In this document: piece after piece, positions 22,872-32,939 of the stretch
How the letters are laid out: every line of letters starts with the position of its first letter
How positions within the stretch are numbered: position 1 is the stretch's first letter
Source of the DNA: Ixodes scapularis
Lineage: Eukaryota; Arthropoda; Arachnida; Ixodida; Ixodidae
Length of the DNA stretch: 64,000 nucleotides
Assembly: GCF_016920785.2 (NCBI RefSeq)
Contig: NW_024609881.1
Location: 47,896,710-47,960,709, forward strand
Direction: 5' to 3'
Notes under the pieces: generated by a model
Databases searched by the model: none
What the model saw: only the letters and a program-made list of their open reading frames with translations
What the model was told of the DNA's origin: nothing
Translations under genes and position numbers: made by a program

Positions 22872-25574
22872 TTACATATTAAGTGGCTCCACGCCTGGAA
22901 TGTGTGGCTGGCCTGATCCAGAGAAAATTTCATCGCAGCTTTCGTCTTCATGGGAGACGTCGCTGTCATCTCCGGCATTGATTTCGATGATGATTCGGGC
23001 AATCTCTCTGTCTGACAGGCTGTAATTCTCCCAGAACTGCCTTTCCATCTTCTTAACATGCTGTACAGCAGCGGTCCAGTTGTCTTTCATGACATTCTTG
23101 ATTGCCTGCTCGAGAATAACCTTCACATCTTTTAGTTTGAAAGACGAGTTGCTTCGTGCAACCTCATTCTTCACTTGCCCCCAGATAAGCTCAATGGGAT
23201 CCAGCTCACAATGATAAAGGGTCAGCCTAAGAACCGTGCACCCAACAGTTTCAGCACGTGTGTCCACTCGGTAGCTGAGGAATTTGTGTCGCACTTGGGA
23301 GACTAGGGAAATTAGTTCCACCTTGAGCATGTCTTTGTCCCATGTCAGTCAATTCCCTTTGAGCTTAGCTATTCTTGGATGACACTCTTGGTTAAAGATT
23401 TCGTGGGGACACACTCCACGCATCTTGAGTGGTAGGAAGCGTTATCCATTACAATAACGCTTCCTGGCTCTACCTTGGTCAGGAATAAGTCAAACCAATG
23501 TTCAAATCTGTTGCCATCCGTCTCTTCGTGGTAATCGCCCGACTTCATTCCATGAAAAATGTCGAGGCATCCTTCCACAAAGTCTTCGTCACCCCCAACG
23601 TGAGTTACAATCAGTCTGCTGCCTTTGCCAGATGGATTTTTGAGACTGGTGCTGAGGCCGCGATTTCCTGCGTCTCTGGCAGAACGCACCGTCGTGTCGA
23701 CCCAGGTCTTGTTGACGGTGTGTCCGGCGTTGACCCACGTTTTGTCGAGATAATAAATCGCCTTACCATCTGCCTGAAACTTGAGGATCGAGCGGAGGTA
23801 CTTCGCAAGCCACACAAGCATGTCGTCCTTCTCAGTGAGAAGAGTTGCGATTCCTCATCTGCCAGCTCGAACCCAATGTCAAGCAAAAGACGGTACACAG
23901 TTGATCGACTCGGTTCCACGACGACCTCATCATCCTTCAGCGCTTCAATGAAGGCTTCGCATATCTTAGTGACGGTCGGGGTTTCGTTCCTTCGAAAGAA
24001 GCCGTGCACGCGGGCCCGCAACACAGACAGCACAAAAGAGTCGTACTGGACCAGGCGACGACGGGTGCCAACCGACTTTGAGTAATTACCAGCTGGAGTT
24101 CGAAGGAACCCGGAATTCTTGATGGCTTCCTTCTTTATGGCAACAACTGTCCGTGCTCCGACGCCAGTATACTCAGACGTCAGCTAGTACAAGTCGTTCC
24201 TCAACCTGTCCAGGTATTGTTCTCGCAGCTTGGCGTACATGGAAAGAACCATCTGCTTGCAATTACCGTATTTACACGTCGACCCTTTTTTCAATTTTTG
24301 AAAATCTGAAGTGGGGGGGTCGACTTATAATCGAACCAAAGCATTTCACCGCCGGCAAAAACGAAACAGTCGCGATATCATGGACATCTCGGCTTGTTAC
24401 GAGTTCAGCCGGCTGTACCCCTAGCATTACACTGTTTTGTGCGCTCATATTACAATTTGATTATTTTTTATTTGCGCAAACGAGTATTATTGGTAGCGAT
24501 TCGCAAATTAACCCGAATGCAAGGTGGTGAACAGAGCACGGAGCGCCCGACTCCCCGGGGGGTGACGGCACTTCTCTTAAGAGCCACTACGGAGGCCGCT
24601 GGAACAGCCCCACGGCTCGCTTGGCTCGCTCGCCCCGCGGCGCCGCGGCTTTTCTTCGCAGTTTTTCGCACGATTCATGGTTGCACATCGTTTGATCGAG
24701 TACGAGATCATGCTGGTGCGCTAACTATGTTCATTTGTATTGAAACGCGTGATCCGGGCAGTTTAGGTTTTCGGTGCTCGTTTATGGCCATTCTTCACTC
24801 GGAAGCAACCAGCAACTGCGCTGTTGCACGCAAGTTCGACCCGTCGGAGTGGGTGATGCTCCAGTGGAGTCTGCGGTGGCACGGAATCTTAAAGTGTGAC
24901 GGCAAACGAAGAAGCTTCCGCAGGCCAAAGTCTGGATAGGTGGGGATGCCTTCCAGAGTCGGGGGTCAGGCTTGCAACGGTACGCCGCAAACGTGCGCAA
25001 TCGGTCCCTACCAGTGACGTCCGACGCGATCGCTGAGCGAGCGTGGAAGATGCGGTTGATCCTGTCATTTGCGAAGTGCGAGATTTCATTGGACGACGCC
25101 GACGACGTGCTTCGAGAACGTAGCAGTGATGGCGACGGGACTGACATCACCAGTATGGACGAGTCGTAGTCCAGTCGTGGATGGAGACAGAACGACAGTG
25201 AACAGCTTCAGTTGTCCCGCCTCCAACGTGAACTTCCTGGTTCCGATAACGCCTGGCCATCTCATGCACCTCGGACCTGCATGCGCAGTCAAAGCACGCC
25301 AGAAGGCATCGATCGCGTGTTGGAGGCTCTGCTTTCGAAACAGATACTTTGCCGTTCTCACGTGTTTGCAATAAAATGCGCACCTGAAAAAAAAAAAGTT
25401 TTTTTGTTTATTTTTGTTGATGTGCGATGTGGGGGTTCGACTTACAATCGAGTCGACCTACAATCGTGTAAATACGATACTCGAGAGCTTGCATCCTTGC
25501 CGATGCTTCTTCCACAAACTTATAGGTGTCGTGGCTGCTGGCTTAAGTCTCGATGGCGGTGGAGATGCAGCCAT
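22872..25574 (-). pseudogene. IS630/Tc1-like DDE transposase, split by insertion
   Basis: The gene starts at an ATG at 25574 (minus strand). It is interrupted by the pogo-like element 24266-25477 and resumes at 24265. A helix-turn-helix-like N-terminus (SVLRARVHGFFRRNETPTVTK) is followed by the catalytic core. D1 is in YYLDKTWVNAGH (near 23750), D2 is in SVIVMDNASYHS (near 23445), and the third acidic residue is in CELDPIELIWGQVKNEVA (near 23185). An acidic tail (EINAGDDSDVSHEDES) ends at 22872. The spacing and motifs are those of IS630/Tc1/mariner transposases, which cut and paste at TA. Stops occur near 24184 and between 23331 and 23370, and there are frame changes near 23810 and 23340, so it is not functional. 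Confidence 0.85.
24266..25477 (+). mobile_element. Pogo-like TA-inserted DNA transposon, copy 1
   Basis: The left end reads CCGTATTTACACGTCGACC. The right end is the inverse, TCGTATTTACACGATTGTAG, and TA lies directly on both sides (24264-24265 and 25478-25479). Subterminal GGTCGAC/GTCGACT repeats are present at both ends. A plus-strand frame at 24972-25169 ends in a stretch (AWKMRLILSFAKCEISLDDA plus an acidic tail) that resembles the C-terminus of CENP-B/pogo-type DDE transposases. This resemblance is inference. No complete transposase is left. A related copy lies at 40468-41330. Confidence 0.7.
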
Positions 25575-25599
25575 GGAAACTACCTCAACGCTATCCACA

Positions 25600-26275
25600 A
25601 AGACAATATGCAGAATAATAAAACAGAACGATAAAGTGGTAAAAAAAATCCGAACATGCAGAAGAACGCAATCGAGCCGAGCACATCGAGCATTCGATTC
25701 CCCGATTACAACAACAACATGACGTCACCGAGTTAACCGGACGCGTTCGTAAATTCAACACTCCTATGACGTGGCGTAAAAGAAGTAAAGAAATAAACAC
25801 TCAGGCTGGAAGTGTTGCGCCGTTTAAGTGGACAGTTTGACGGTACAATTGTTTTATTTGAGAAAAGATGTTAGCCAAGTCGGGAGTGCTGCATTTATTA
25901 ACAAAGCAATTCCGTTTGTGAACGACTCGCTCTTCCATGAACAAACGAACGCAGTCACTACGGCCTTAGTCACCTATGCAGCGACTGCGTGCAATTCATA
26001 TTTTAAAAAGAATCACACCAATAAATTTGATGAAAAATTATAGCTCAAAACGTGCTACATTATAAACCCTATTTAAGATGATTAGATTATCACGATTACG
26101 ACGCTCCTATAGAACTTTTTCTTTGTAGACATTTTTTGTTTATATTTGTTTTAAAAACGGCGGAGGAACGCTTCGGGGTGGTGCGACGGTGACTGGCCAA
26201 TGCGCAGCCTGTAGAGGTGGAGCCTCCGGTGCACAAGTTGAGGTAAAAAAGAGTATAGTTCACAGAACCAACGAC
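25600..26275. other. Noncoding stretch
   Basis: No gene recognised. The sequence around 25640-25990 has small ORFs only, without motifs. Confidence 0.35.
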
Positions 26276-26279
26276 AGAG

Positions 26280-26993
26280 CATGGGTACATCACTGCAGTA
26301 TTAAAGCATGTCAGAAAAACCTCTGAAGGAACACAGTCCTTGCAGCACTGCACTTTGTCCCACAGTCCAAAATTAACATACAAAATGTTCTCCAGCGTTT
26401 CCATCGCCATCCTGCTTCGCAAGTCCATCTTTGTGAGGGTGACCTGGTTGAACACGTGCCCTACTGCAGCGTTGGACAGTGGTAACCTAAGCAACATACC
26501 TCTCACTGTAATAAGAGTACGCTTATTATCGGGGCATGGTGACCAGAACGACGTCACGGGAAAACTATACAGAATTAAACACAAAGTATGGGTGCACACC
26601 AATCATCGGGCAAGCTACAGAATGCGCAGAACAGGTGCTGTTGAGGCCGCAAGGAACTGCACCGTCACTGGTTGAAATGGAGGAATAACAGCACACGCTT
26701 GCATTCGGACACGATTCGGGGGTAGACAAGTGCACAAGGTGCGCAAAGAGCAAACGAATTTGCTTGCTGTCGCATACTTAACAGGGTTGACAGACTGAAG
26801 CACCAAATGTTTATGTAAATTACTTTAAAAATTTCATATTTGAACCTACAAACCCAACTGCTTTGAGGCATTTTGGTGTGCCCACCACGGCTCAGAAATA
26901 GCCCAATACAAGCCAAATAGCCAACTAACACTTTTTCCCACCAACTGCAAGTAAAACTAGCCCAATTTGGCTATTTATAGCCCAACCCTGGCC
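26280..26993 (-). pseudogene. hAT transposase C-terminal fragment with terminal repeat
   Basis: The minus-strand frame from about 26521 reads LPLSNAAVGHVFNQVTLTK, then MDLRSRMAMETLENILYV, and a trailing CCKDC stretch. This is the conserved hAT dimerisation domain, with the usual ERVFSQ changed to GHVFNQ. At 26980-26993 the sequence GCCCAACCCTG is the inverse of a hAT-type terminal repeat (CAGGGTTGGGC), so the right end of the same element is probably preserved. The BED finger and catalytic core are missing. Host zinc-finger genes derived from hAT share this domain, but the truncation argues for a fossil. Confidence 0.65.
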
Positions 26994-27218
26994 CAGCGCC
27001 CGCGTAATCGCCCGCCCGCATTTGGCATCGTCAGTGGCACATATCGGTCATGTGTTTTGGCGGGAGGAGAAAATGGGAGAGGAGGGGAGAGAACATAGGG
27101 AGAGGGACACAACCAAATTATCCCGCGCCACCAGGGGAGGAATCGGCGCGGCTATCGCTTCGTCGAATGCAAATGAGCGGAGTGTCCTGTATTCCCCCTA
27201 GTAAAGTATTTGACCACG
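26994..27218. other. Noncoding stretch
   Basis: Purine-rich stretch (27062-27110) with no identifiable feature. Confidence 0.3.
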
Positions 27219-27475
27219 CTCAGAGAGAAAAAAACTCCTCCTCTGTGACGCACCCTCATGCTGTTCCCGTCCCTTTGGCCAGCAGTTCATCTCCCGACTT
27301 TTTGGCGCTTGCGCAGCTGGCGAGCACCCATCGTCTTACCCGACACAGACAAAAGGCCACCGGACAAATCCTCCCCGTCGAAGCTCGAAGGGCATGCACC
27401 TGTTTCTCGGGTTCGGCTCAAAAGTTCCATCGGCGGCGCCGTGACCTCTCACCGCACGTCGTACGTCACACCCTC
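27219..27475 (-). repeat. LTR-like block, copy 2
   Basis: It matches 17120-17372 over about 250 bases with one-base differences scattered throughout. No coding sequence accompanies it, so it is a solo or partial LTR, or a fragment of the same dispersed repeat. Confidence 0.6.
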
Positions 27476-28555
27476 ACGTGCCGCCAATTTCATGCGCAAC
27501 AAGGTGCATTGTGCTGTTGGTTTTGGTCCACGTTCCTAGAGGAGGAGCTTAATAATTACGAGTGTGGTAACTATTCTGCCATTGTTAAATAGCATTTTGC
27601 TTGTGCAGTCAGATTCTGAGCACAGCACTCATGGCGCGTCGTTGCTCAGATGTCCCTCGCACCCATGGCACTCGCATCCAAGTTTGTTTAATAGCCACTT
27701 GGCGGATCGATACACCGGTTCACTTATATCGATAAAATGCATGACGGGAAGAGAAATCGCTTTCGGCTACTCTCAGTGTGCTCAAAACTCGAATGTCGTG
27801 ATTCGTGACGACTAATATTGCCGTGGTCGTACCAACAATTGGTAAAAAAAAAAAAGGTGGGAATAACTTGTGCATAAATATACATGTATTTCGTCACGAA
27901 TTGTTATACCTGGTCTCTAGATGAAAAGTGGTTTTAAATATCGGCCGGGCATCGTTCCGCGCGGCGCTGGTAGATGCTTGTGAAGCCCATGCAAAGCTTG
28001 CAGTTTCTGGCAAACTTGACAAGCGCTAACTTCACGGCTAGACGCTCTGCCTAACTTTCTATTGTACTATTGCGACACAGCTGGCACCAACAAGAAATCC
28101 TATTTTTTTTATGGTTTCTTCTAGCACAGAAAGAGTACCGCTACAACTACAATTTTAAGAAATATGGCCTTTAGAGGTGTGAACACAATCGGCCATATTT
28201 TGCATACACCAAACAATTCTGAAGTAAACTGCGAAATAGCGCAGGTCTGTTTGCCATACAAGCAGTGTAGAATCGTACCAAATTGAAGAGAACTTTATGA
28301 AGCACAAGCGTAAATAGATATACCATAGTATTTTAATGAAATTGACTTTGTATGTGTGGTCTCTTGCTTATGATCGCAAACAAATGTGGCTGCCGGTTCG
28401 CTGACACTCTGTACGTGAGCCCAATTGAGTGCGTGAACATAAACACAGGTACACGTACTGTCCCCAGTATGCAGACAAAGGTGAAATAGCGTAAAACAAA
28501 GAACTGGCGAGAACACCGCATCACACGCAGCGGAATGGCGAGCATAAATTTCTGG
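27476..28555. other. Noncoding stretch
   Basis: No gene, RNA or transposon end identified. An A-run lies at about 27844-27855. Confidence 0.35.
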
Positions 28556-28557
28556 AT

Positions 28558-28815
28558 TATAATGCAATAAAATGCAAAGGTGCAAGGGAGCTGGACAAGA
28601 ATGACGAAAAATAATCCCTGGAGAAAGGAAACGAGAGGGACAAAGGACAAACACAATTCTCCAAACGCAGCTAATTGAATGGTGCACGAGCGAAACATTG
28701 ACTGTGTTTGGAGATTTGTGTTTGTCCTTTGTCCCTCTTGTTCCCTTCCTCCAGAGATTATTTTCGTCATTCTTGTCCGGAATGCTTGCACCTTTGCATT
28801 TAATTGCATTATAAT
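28558..28815. repeat. Inverted pair of SINE-body copies
   Basis: About 120 bases at 28558-28675 are the approximate reverse complement of 28690-28815. Shared blocks are GACAAAGGACAAACACA and its inverse, GAGAAAGGAAACGAGAGGGA and its inverse, and CAAAGGTGCAAG and its inverse. The same body, in plus orientation, follows the tRNA-like head at 28902. The pair can fold into a hairpin of about 260 bases. Confidence 0.75.
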
Positions 28816-28901
28816 CATAACCTTAAATTGCAAGCTCTCGCCCTTGTTGGTGTTAGACAGGTGGCAGCTGATAAAACCCGATTGCTCTACTTACGTCTAA
28901 C

Positions 28902-29100
28902 CCTTGGTTGGCTCAGTTGGTAGAGCGCTCCACTGGAAATGGAGAGGTCCCGGGTTCGATACTTGGACCAGGCGGATTTTTTCAGTCGTGCACCAGTCAC
29001 CTATAGCTGTGTTTAGAGATTTGTGCTTGTCCTTTGTCCCTCTTGTTCCCTTTCTCCAGCGAATATTTTCGTCATAAATACCTCGCATGTTTCGGTGCGC
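28902..29100 (+). repeat. tRNA-derived SINE with intact tRNA-like head
   Basis: A 71-base tRNA-like head (28902-28972) has box A GGCTCAGTTGGTAGAGCG and box B GGGTTCGATAC. The anticodon stem CTCCA/TGGAG encloses a seven-base loop whose centre would be GGA. The acceptor ends pair as CCT-GGT/ACC-AGG with a one-base bulge. The following 120 bases (GTGTTTAGAGATTTGTGCTT, then GTCCTTTGTCCCTCTTG) are the body also found twice at 28558-28815. A genuine tRNA gene is possible, but the bulged acceptor and linked body favour a SINE. Confidence 0.65.
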
Positions 29101-30084
29101 GCGCCTTGTCCACAATATTAGGACGTCATATACATGCTCTATTTTTGGTATTTTCAGCTGAAGAACTAATGTTATTTATTTACATTCCAGGACGGCTGCA
29201 ATACAAATCAATGGGGAGGAAACTGTCTATAGCAGATTATTATGCACTGCAAGCAGGTAAGTGGTTGAATACCATATACTTCGCTTAGAGGGGTACTGGA
29301 ATCATTTTTAGAAGGTCATGTTTGATGTTACATTGTTCAAAAGGTGTGAGTTTCCACATCTACAAAGTGCTACAATACGCGCAGATTCCGAATGACTTTA
29401 TTATAACTCGTTTTGAAGAGAGTTTGATAGGTGCACATTCGGATAAGACTCCTCTTTTTCACTGCGAACGAAGCCATCGATTGCTACTTACCGACAAGCG
29501 CCTTTCGCCGACCATTTCACTTGGAAGAAAATTCTCTCCTAAAAGGGAATTTCGCTGTCTTTGAACATGCTTTTAACAAGAAAATAAGCTACGCACGATT
29601 GTAATTTCAGGTTGTTTTTTTTCGGATGCCTAGAGCATCTAGATTGAGTTTTCACCACAAAAGGACGATCTCAGAATCGACCAGTGCCCGTTTAAACATT
29701 TTCTCATGTTCTGAATGCTTGGCTTCCTGCAGCTATAATATTCATGACATATAGTGGACCTCCTACAGAGAAGGCAAGAACACCGACTGGTTCGTATCTT
29801 TCAACTCAAGGCAAACATTTATTCAGGGGCATGCGTTCGCCCGCTTGCCAGCTCCCTATCCCGGTGTGGGCGAGGGACGGAAGGAGTGAGGGAAATCTGA
29901 ATGAAGAATAGGAAACCGAAAATATACGAAAGGACCTGACGGGCAGGAGGAATGTGTTATCTACCAAGGTCGTCTAGGCCAAATTGGAGAGCTTGGAACA
30001 CAAGAAAGCGACCTCTCATTCGGAAAGCGTCAGCGAGGGAGAGGAAACGTTTACATCTGAGCCCTTTATGGCTTACGACTCTAT
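29101..30084. other. Noncoding stretch with one candidate exon
   Basis: Apart from the exon candidate at 29191-29256, nothing is recognised. The part at 29840-30060 is GC- and purine-rich without domains. Confidence 0.35.
29191..29256 (+). CDS. Candidate internal exon, unknown product
   Basis: A 66-bp block lies between a TTACATTCCAG acceptor and a GTAAGT donor at 29257. Two frames are open; the more protein-like reads RLQYKSMGRKLSIADYYALQ. It is not recognised. The strand and splice quality fit an upstream exon of the gene at 37-45 kb, but this is not demonstrated. Confidence 0.3.
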
Positions 30085-30104
30085 AACCTAACCTAACCTA
30101 ACCT
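30085..30104. repeat. Interstitial telomere-like tract
   Basis: Four exact copies of AACCT, the complement of the arthropod TTAGG telomere repeat. It is too short to be a telomere. It may be a chance tract, a healed break or a retroelement integration scar. Confidence 0.7.
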
Positions 30105-30109
30105 GTGAA

Positions 30110-31316
30110 ACCCGGAGGCGCGTGTGTGCTCAAACCTGGGCAAACATTCACCGCACGCGCGCCGATGCACAACGATTGGGTGCACTGAGTCGTCCCCGGG
30201 CTCCACCACCTCTCTGGGATGCTCCCGCCGGCGGTCGTTGATACATCTGCCTGTCTAGCTAATGCATTCTCTGCCGCAAGTGAATGGGATGGAGTAGACC
30301 CTCTCTTTTTTACATGGGACAAACTGATGTCTGTGCACCTTAGAGCAGGTCTTTTTCGGGGGAGTGCAATTAACCATTTAACCAATTCTCTAAGTTTGAA
30401 TTTGCAGCTACACCTACATCGAATCTGGACTCGAGCGCTTTTATCCGATGCGCTGTGTTCTTCATTTAAGGAATGACGGCCAGTCTCTTCTTGTGTTGCC
30501 TGGGTGCTGGTGTCGGAGTAGCAGGGGCGGAAATTAGCCTCTTGAGCGAGTTTTTCAGCAGGTCGTCGGGAAAAGCCGGCCTTCCTCAATCTCTGCGTCT
30601 GTAGCCGGACACTATGCTCCGCGTAATGAGGTCAGTATCTAGAATGCGCTGACGTCAGAAGGGACTTGACGAGCCCTAGCTTAACAATCTTGGAGTGAGC
30701 ACTTGCGAAAGGCTGAACTGGCTTTTCCGTCCTTTACCTAAACTCTCAGCAGATTCCCCCGGGACGGATTGCCAAACGAAGGTCCAAGAATTGGAGAGTT
30801 TTCCGTCGGAGAGGTCCTCCGTTTTAAAGACGAGCCCCGCGGGGCCCAACGAGGAACCGCCGTTCACACATATGCAACCGAGTAAGACCGAGAGAGACCA
30901 GACCAGTTTTTAAGCCTCTTGCGACGTCTTAGGACCAGCTCTGCTGCAGCGCATCTGGTCCTAAGACGTCGCAAGAGGCTCAAAAACTGGTCTTGTCTCT
31001 CTCGGTCTTACTCGGTTGCATATCCGGGCTTACTTGGTTGCACAAGCCTGAAGGCCTCCATAATTCTGTCAGGGTCTGTTTGCTCTTCATGTATAATTAG
31101 GTAGTCATCTACATAACGGTACACCCGGCAGCCCGGCGCGGAATCCTCCAGTTGCTCCTTGATCGCCCGGTTTACGTACATGAGAAATACTTCACTCAGA
31201 ACTGCTATAAGGTACAACCTGATGCACACCCCCGCTCTCTGAATATAAACCTTACCCTTGTACCCCACCCAGGTTGAGTGGCCCCGGAGGTAAACATATT
31301 TGAGGTAACTACTCAC
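30110..31316 (-). pseudogene. Penelope-like element, RT plus GIY-YIG endonuclease
   Basis: Leftwards from 31316 the minus strand reads the RT: VYLRGHSTWVGYKGKVYIQR, VLSEVFLMYVNRAIKEQLED, then YRYVDDYLII with the catalytic aspartates. After an inserted hairpin it continues GLVFKTEDLSDGKLS, and then PFASAHSKIVKLGLVK near 30690. Next comes RLRKAGF ... HKKRLAVIP, and at about 30290-30200 a GIY-YIG-type nuclease start (PFTCGRECI ... GRCINDRRREH). Penelope elements are defined by this RT plus C-terminal GIY-YIG pairing. Several frame changes and a stop in the nuclease make it inactive. The N-terminus is missing. Confidence 0.82.
30870..31023. repeat. 154-bp near-perfect hairpin inside the Penelope RT
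   Basis: Arms of 69 bases (30870-30938 and 30955-31023), with only a few mismatches, surround a 16-base loop. The arms contain GCGACGTCTTAGGACCAG and its inverse. The structure interrupts the RT frame just after the YVDD region. It could be a microinversion duplication, a foldback insertion, or a sequencing/assembly artefact. Confidence 0.85.
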
Positions 31317-31509
31317 AGCGCATGCTCGGGAGGAGTTTCCCGTCAGCTCTCGTACCCATCACAAGAGAAGAAGGGAAGGAGAAACTCTCTTCTCTCCGGG
31401 TCTTTCCTTAGTATGCCCCAGGCTTCCCCAGATGTCGCTATTCTCTGTCTAGAGGATTATAGAAGATCAACTTTCACTCAACATTCGTACAAACGCAGCT
31501 TTCCCTCTG

Positions 31510-31541
31510 TCGTAGCTGAGCGAGCTCAGCTACGACAGCCA
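31510..31541. repeat. Small perfect palindrome
   Basis: CTGTCGTAGCTGAGC is followed by two bases and its exact inverse, a 15-bp arm hairpin with a 2-nt spacer. It lies between the two Penelope-like copies. Confidence 0.85.
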
Positions 31542-31544
31542 GTG

Positions 31545-32240
31545 AATACAGCCTATACGCACAGCACAGCGCATCGGCTAAAAGCGCCTGCGTCCATATT
31601 CGATGTAGGAGTGGCGTTCAACTCCAAATTGAAGTTGACTAAAGTAGAAGTTTGGGCTAGTTGGTATTACATAATTAAAGATTAAAACAGTGCAAGGACA
31701 CAGACAAGAACAAGAAGGTAGACAAACAAGGCGCTGAAGATCAGACAATTGTGTAAAATGGTTAATTGCACTTTCCTAACAAAGACTTGCTCTAGGATGC
31801 ACGGGCATCAGTTCGTCCTAAGGTGCCTACATGTTTCCGCTCAGCGGAAACATGTAGGCACCTTAGTTCCTCCCATGTAAAAAAAAGAGGGTCTTCTCCA
31901 CCCCGTTCACCTGCGGCGGAGAATATATAGGCCAGACAGGGCAGGTGTGTCAACGACCGCCTGCGGGAGCATTCCAGAGAGGTGGCAGAGCCCTGGGAAA
32001 ACTCGGCGGCGGCGCATCCGATCGTGGTTTATCGGCGTGCTTGCGGCGGTGTTCGCCCAGGTTCGAGCACATGCACATTTGGGGTTTCACAGCCAAATGT
32101 TTGGAAGAGTGGTTATAGAGTAGTGCGCCATAAAGAACTGAAATGTAAACGTTTCCTCGATCTCCCTCGCTGACGCTCTCTGAACGAGAGATTGCGTTCT
32201 TGCTCCCCGACTTCTCAAGTTTGGGCTAGACGACCTTGGC
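31545..32240 (+). pseudogene. Penelope-like element fragment, endonuclease end
   Basis: The plus strand repeats, in opposite orientation, the C-terminal half of the copy at 30110-31316. FDVGVAFNSKLKLTK (near 31600) corresponds to FDVGVAANSNLEN there, and the GGTTAATTGCACT block recurs at 31757. At about 31905 the GIY-YIG nuclease begins: PFTCGGEYIGQTG, a one-base frame change, then RCVNDRLREHSRE. It ends near 32240 with LSEREIAFLLPDFS. This copy keeps the YIG motif lost in the other. The RT is absent, so it is 5'-truncated. The two copies face each other with their 5' sides inward. Confidence 0.78.
31819..31865. mobile_element. 47-bp palindromic insertion in the Penelope endonuclease
   Basis: TAAGGTGCCTACATGTTTCC plus GC, a 3-nt spacer, then the exact inverse. 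Compared with the minus-strand Penelope copy, these bases are extra. Near-identical octamers (GTTCGTCC before, GTTCCTCC after) flank the block. It resembles a pair of terminal inverted repeats with no interior, i.e. a minimal MITE, or a foldback repair product. Confidence 0.65.
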
Positions 32241-32454
32241 GGATAACTTGTTCCTCCTGCTCTATTGGGTCCTTCCGTATCTTTCCGCTTTCGCACCCCC
32301 CCCCGCCATTTCCCTCACTCCTTCCGCCTCTTGCAATCTCCGGGATGGGGGGCTGGCAAGCGGGTGAACGAACGCACCTGAATAAGTGTTTGTTGTGTGT
32401 TGAAGGATACGTGCCCATCTGCGTTCTTCCCCTCTTTGTGTTAATTCTTTGTTT
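32241..32454. other. Noncoding gap
   Basis: C-rich and purine-rich mixture with no recognised feature. Confidence 0.3.
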
Positions 32455-32939
32455 TGGAGCGCAGCTGTTAGGGGCCCGTTTCCGGCTTGAGCGGCGTTGC
32501 CGTCGGCGTAACCGCAAGGTCACATGACCCCCCCCACCCCCCCCCCAAAGTCACGTGACCCCCCCCTCCCCCGAGGTCATGTGACTTCCTCGAGGTCATG
32601 TGACCCCCCTCAGGTCACGTGACCCCAGTTAAAAATGTCCATTGGGTCCAATTGATTTCTGACAATTGGAACCAATGGGGAAAACTGTTTGTGATTTCGG
32701 ACTCCTCATTGAAAAAATCCCAATTGGTTCCAATTCTCGAAACCCAATTGAGCATTGCCAATTGGAACCAATTGGGCACGACCAATTGGGAAAACCGTTT
32801 GTGATTTTGGACTCCTCATTGAAAAAATCCCAGTTGGTTCCAATTGTTGATACCCAATTGAGTATAGCCAATTGGAACCAATTGGGGAAACCGTTTGTGA
32901 TAACTGAACAATGAAACTGTAGTAAATGATGTTTGCCAT

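Noticed and set aside
28902..28972. Functional tRNA gene
   Set aside because: The acceptor stem has a bulge and the sequence is fused to a body repeated twice nearby, so a SINE head is the better reading.
29817..30060. Non-LTR retrotransposon tail
   Set aside because: Purine-rich sequence only; no RT motif or terminal simple repeat could be read.
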